Shown piece by piece: positions 41,703 through 42,011 of a stretch of 42,011 bases of DNA. Under the pieces are notes generated by a model. It had not been told where the DNA came from. It ran no database searches and saw only the letters and a list, made by a program, of their open reading frames with translations. Every line of letters starts with the position of its first letter. Within the stretch, counting starts at the first letter, position 1. This DNA is from Clostridiales bacterium (lineage in GTDB: Bacteria; Bacillota; Clostridia; Lachnospirales; Lachnospiraceae): assembly GCA_020859985.1 (NCBI GenBank), contig JAJBVD010000064.1, positions 16,946-58,956 of the forward strand, given 5' to 3'. The translations under genes and the position numbers were made by a program.

Positions 41703-42011
41703 TCAGATAGAATAGAAAAAGCCGCCTCCAAAGAGACGGCCTCCGCTATCTGAGAACAAATCATTGAAAATCATTTCTGCCCTGATAATTTCCTCGGCAC
41801 GGTTCTGAATGTTTCCCATACGCTGCACCCAGTCCCACCAATCACAGCTCTTCAAATCCTCAGTCACACCTTCAGCATCCTTCATCTGATCAATGATGAC
41901 TTCCAGACGCGCCTGTGCCTGCTCATTCAGGTCGGCAAGATATGCCCAGAGTCTGCCGGACAGCAGCAGATCATTATATGTCCGTACTCGTGCAACGAGT
42001 ATGGACGCAGG
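41703..42011 (-). CDS. tnpV: TnpV-type transposon-encoded protein, N-terminus cut by window edge
   Basis: The minus-strand frame is open to the window edge (102 residues seen). It carries TnpV-family phrases: TYNDLLLSGRLWAYLADLNE, RLEVIIDQMKDAEGVTEDLK, WVQRMGNIQNRAEEII. TnpV is an accessory protein of unknown function found on clostridial conjugative elements and transposons. The C-terminus reads into an apparent terminator, so the last residues (GGRLFGGGFFYSI) may be a fused tail rather than the family's usual end. A mobile element therefore probably begins here. Confidence 0.82.
   Translation of the reverse strand, partial: PASILVARVRTYNDLLLSGRLWAYLADLNEQAQARLEVIIDQMKDAEGVTEDLKSCDWWDWVQRMGNIQNRAEEIIRAEMIFNDLFSDSGGRLFGGGFFYSI
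41716..41740 (-). terminator. Terminator overlapping the end of tnpV
   Basis: On the minus strand GCCGTCTC pairs with GAGGCGGC (one G-U) around a 4-base loop, followed by TTTTT, inside the last codons of the gene. Confidence 0.65.

Overview
The window looks like a chromosome segment of a spore-forming Firmicute of the Lachnospiraceae type. Supporting signs are spoIIP, a spoIID-like lytic enzyme, long-form HPF, a formate-tetrahydrofolate ligase under a THF riboswitch, a eukaryotic-type HisA, zinc-dependent phospholipase C, a SEC-C protein and a TnpV-type transposon protein. Species cannot be fixed from the sequence alone.

Region 1 (about 1-14,081) is AT-rich accessory DNA. It starts with a minus-strand operon of two different dynamin-family GTPases followed by a charged-helix repeat protein cut by the window edge. 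A WYL-domain regulator, two small HTH proteins and a pair of phased operator-like dyads come next. After a remnant of a group II intron lies a replication/integration module: a PrimPol-like/SF2 helicase protein, two excisionase-like DNA-binding proteins, a tyrosine integrase and a second SF2 helicase. The region ends at 14,031-14,081 in a 3' fragment of a tRNA-Leu gene, which reads as an attachment site, with three short direct repeats just inside it that could be integrase arm sites. The left end of the element is not visible.

Region 2 (about 14,086-35,513) is GC-richer, mostly minus-strand core genome: hpf, hisA, a lipoprotein, an FMN-bind-like membrane protein, a DUF1576 membrane protein, fhs with its THF riboswitch, a YdcF-family protein, a SEC-C protein, an L,D-transpeptidase, a phospholipase C-like protein, carB-carA, a SpoIID-like/peptidoglycan-binding protein, nrdR, lepA and spoIIP. 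A family of short palindromic repeats is scattered through the intergenic spaces.

Region 3 (about 35,692-42,011) is accessory again: an HTH protein, an orphan NMT1/SsuA-type binding protein, an MNT/HEPN pair, and a BlaI/BlaR1-like pair in which the sensor protease is fused to an ABC-type solute-binding domain and whose promoter carries two matched operators. The window closes in a truncated tnpV.

The most promising leads for something undescribed are the double-dynamin operon with its repeat protein and WYL neighbour, and the BlaR1-protease/solute-binding-protein fusion.
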